From positions 1 through 64,000 of the forward strand of contig JASBNA010000022.1 of assembly GCA_038087015.1 (NCBI GenBank): a stretch of 64,000 bases of DNA, written 5' to 3'. Of the stretch, positions 61,840 to 64,000 are shown piece after piece. The translations under genes were made by a program, and so were the position numbers. Position 1 is the first letter of the stretch; every line of letters begins with the position of its first letter. The notes beneath the pieces are model-generated. The model saw only the letters and a list, made by a program, of their open reading frames with translations, had not been told where the DNA came from and ran no database searches. The DNA comes from Cerrena zonata (lineage: Eukaryota; Basidiomycota; Agaricomycetes; Polyporales; Cerrenaceae).

Positions 61840-63032
61840 GGCTCCGGTGAGTTTGTCGGAGGTGGGGATAGGGGGAAAGACTAATCGACGTCATGTCTTC
61901 TGTTTCATATAAATTGCTGATACTCAGTCGTATCTCAAATCTCGGACTGTCCGTCACCCTTCGTCTTGTCACCGCTTTACGTTCACCTACTGCTCCCCTT
62001 GATGTCTTCTTTCATTCTCGGAAACGTGCCTCTGATGACCGCCCTTACGCCCCACACCCCCTACATCCACTTTGTATCTAGAAGGGTCATGCACGTTTCC
62101 GAAATCTTCCTTTCTTATCTTCATCTATCTTGCCCTCCCATTTATCCATATATTCTTGATTTACTACTCACTATTCTTCACGACCCTCGGACCCCTCGTC
62201 GACTTCCACTTGGAATCAAGACGTAGGACTCAATTTTCACGTTTCCTTATGCTTCAAACCTTTACGCACCCCCTTGTTCCCCCTTTTTTTGGTCGTCTTG
62301 CTTAACGTCGCTTTGTGTTTTCTGTTTTTACCTATATTCGGATTCTTGGTTGATAAAAAATTCTTGTCTTAGTCTGTATTGTGTTTTTTTTTGCTTACTT
62401 GTTTGTTTTACTTACCCACCCCCCGGAAATGTGTACTGTATTACCTGGTGTAACAGGTTTTTTTTTTCCAGATTGGGTGTGAGCTGTCGGATCGAACGGG
62501 GAGACGGTGTCGTCCGGTGTAGGCCCAGTTCCGCCTCTAGCCCACCGAGAAGTCGGACGTTCTCTATAATAGACTTCTATTACTGGTCTCGGATTCCTCG
62601 GTTTCGCGTGTTTTGCGGCGTTCATGGTGAGAGAAACTTGTTTGTGACTACCTGTGTCCAAGCCTAGGAGATGGGTAGTTTGGTTTGGAGCGATGTTCTG
62701 ACCATAGCCGAGTAGTTGTCTGCAGCAAATATAGGTATTAGTATGTATCGCAATACATATACCAATGCAAGAACGCTTCTCTGTTCATACAACAACATCC
62801 TTTAGTATTAGGCTGTATCGATATCATACTGTTGGTGCGTCAATCTGCCAAGGACGTCCTTGGGTGCGTGCAACGCAAGTATTTGAAGCTGGTGTACCGT
62901 TACTGAACCCCCAGGATCCTCCTCCTCGTCTCATCTGCCTTACTCTCGTTAAGGTATTGCGAAAACCTCCTTACGTCTGGGTAAATATTGATATAACGAT
63001 CTCTTGACGTTCAGCTAGGAACTCCTTCAAAA
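61840..63032. other. Intergenic, 3' flank of membrane-protein gene and 5' flank of F-box copy G
   Basis: Strongly pyrimidine-rich on the plus strand between about 61.95 and 62.40 kb, with T runs at 62285-62291, 62388-62395 and 62459-62468. No gene seen. The last 270 bases carry the copy G promoter block. Confidence 0.4.
62835..62889 (+). promoter_or_regulatory. Diverged upstream block of F-box copy G
   Basis: Reads gtgcgtcaatctgccaagga, then gcgtgcaacgcaagtatttg, against gtgcgtctatctgtcaagga and cacgtagcgcgagtacttaa in copy A. It is 198 bases before the ATG, close to the 207-209 bases in A-C. Confidence 0.4.
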
Positions 63033-64000
63033 ATGTCGAACGCTCTCATTGGCGAACCGTACGAATCGGAATTGGACCATGACATGCTGGTCGAGGGCAG
63101 GACGTTAGAGGAAATGATGTCTAACTCCTCATACTCTCTATCCATGCATGACTCATCCCTCGAGGACCGACCTATGACTAGGATCGACCCGGTAGTCGAT
63201 AATTTGGATGTGCAAAGTCTTGCAGCTCCTGACCAGTATGTTTTTCTATTTACCTTGGCGATCACTCCTCTGACGATGATGGTTCTGGGGATATTACAGG
63301 CTCCCTTTGTTTCCTGCCAGTGGACGTCCTCGACTTCCGATCGAGATTTGCGAATATGTTATCGACTGGGCCTCAGCTCAACACCAAGCGCCCTTTCCCT
63401 ATTACAGTCACTACCAAGAAACGCTCTGTGCATGTACACTCGTTTGTCGATCATGGCGACCCCGCGCTCGGATGTATCTGTTCACAGAAGTCGACATATC
63501 CAGCAAAAATTTACCCGGATTTGCTGGTATACTCAGGAAGGAGCCTTATTTATCCTCATGCATGAATGAGCTAGTAATCCTATGCGATACACTCAAGCCG
63601 ATATCCTCATTATTTATCACTCAGAAATTGCAAAATCTCAAAATTCTCCGCATATATGATTTGGACTTAGGTCGAGAACATACATGGCTGCCAAGATCAG
63701 CGGCCTGTCGTTCCGTCAAAGATCTAGTTCTTTGGAAACTGGAGGAACGAAAGGTGTCGCGATTCATTCGATTTCTCAACTCCTTTCATTCCCTTGATAC
63801 CTTGGAAATTGATTTTGCATACAAATCTCTGGAGTACAATGGTCAAATCCTGCCGAAACCGGGTCGTATATCCTGTCATCCCCTAAAATCACTTCGCATC
63901 CGTCTAGTGCCAGGCGTGTCGAGGTTGCTGGACTGGTTTGTCAAAGCCGGATCATTCGTTGCATGTTTAAAGGAGCTCAAGTTGTACTGTTACAATTCCA
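63033..64000 (+). CDS. F-box protein with LRR-like repeats, copy G, cut by right edge
   Basis: Start ATG at 63033 (MSNALIGEPYESELDHDM); exon 1 63033-63235, a 64-base intron at 63236-63299, exon 2 from 63300 and open to the window end. It uses the same phase-2 intron 1 as the other copies. The F-box reads RPRLPIEICEYVIDWASAQ, then LCACTLVCRSWRPRARMYLF. LRR-like strands follow (LKILRIYDLDLGRE, SLDTLEIDFAYKSL, LKSLRIRLVPGVSRLL, LKELKLYCYNS). Exon 1 is longer than in A-E (67 codons plus 2 bases). The gene is CpG-rich. Intron 2 and the C-terminus lie outside the window. Confidence 0.82.

Noticed and set aside
1..64000. CRISPR array, bacterial operon or prokaryotic island
   Set aside because: Spliced genes, Pol III tRNA genes with introns and fungal protein families show nuclear fungal DNA; no regularly spaced identical repeats were found.

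Overview
The window reads as nuclear DNA of a filamentous basidiomycete, most likely an agaricomycete. Supporting signs are genes split by many short GT-AG introns (about 47-77 bases), Pol III tRNA genes with tiny introns after position 37, a DUF6533-type membrane protein, and a local expansion of F-box/LRR-like genes. I cannot name the species. All gene models below were spliced by hand from the sequence.

Left block (1-10.9 kb) is ordinary housekeeping-type DNA. It holds a secreted S41-type peptidase cut by the left edge (minus), a short single-pass membrane protein (4.5 kb, plus), a complete oxysterol-binding protein (5.5-7.4 kb, minus), tRNA-Val(CAC) (7.7 kb, minus) and a complete HxxxDG acyltransferase-like enzyme (9.0-10.9 kb, plus). 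At 11.7-12.9 kb a truncated Sin3-like paired-amphipathic-helix fragment abuts an inverted, broken F-box copy.

The middle block (13-56 kb) is accessory. It contains a complete DUF6533-type gene (14.1-16.0 kb, minus) and five members of one F-box family: 27.4 kb plus (A), 37.7 kb plus (B, one nonsense codon), 45-46.3 kb minus (E), 51.1 kb plus (C) and 53.3-54.6 kb minus (D). Two further members lie outside it: a fragment at 12.3-12.9 kb and copy G cut by the right edge at 63-64 kb. Six of these show or imply the same three-exon plan, with intron 1 in phase 2 just before the F-box and intron 2 in phase 1 near the C-terminus. Copies A, B and C sit in large segmental duplications built around a repeated noncoding cassette seen about five times between 25 and 49.6 kb. 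Long stretches of this block contain only decayed, unrecognised DNA.

Right block (56-64 kb) holds a tRNA-Val(UAC) gene, an 881-bp non-autonomous DNA transposon with perfect 36-bp terminal inverted repeats and a perfect 8-bp target duplication, the full-length paralogue (571 aa) of the short membrane protein at 4.5 kb, and copy G.

Two signals deserve most attention. First, copies A, B, C, most of D, and the DUF6533-type gene lie in sharply bounded CpG deserts. One 1.86-kb stretch has no CG at all, while their promoters and neighbours are CpG-rich. Second, copies A and B share a 53-base intron with no difference, while the adjoining LRR-like codons are heavily and mostly non-synonymously changed. 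That pattern fits diversification of a recognition surface.
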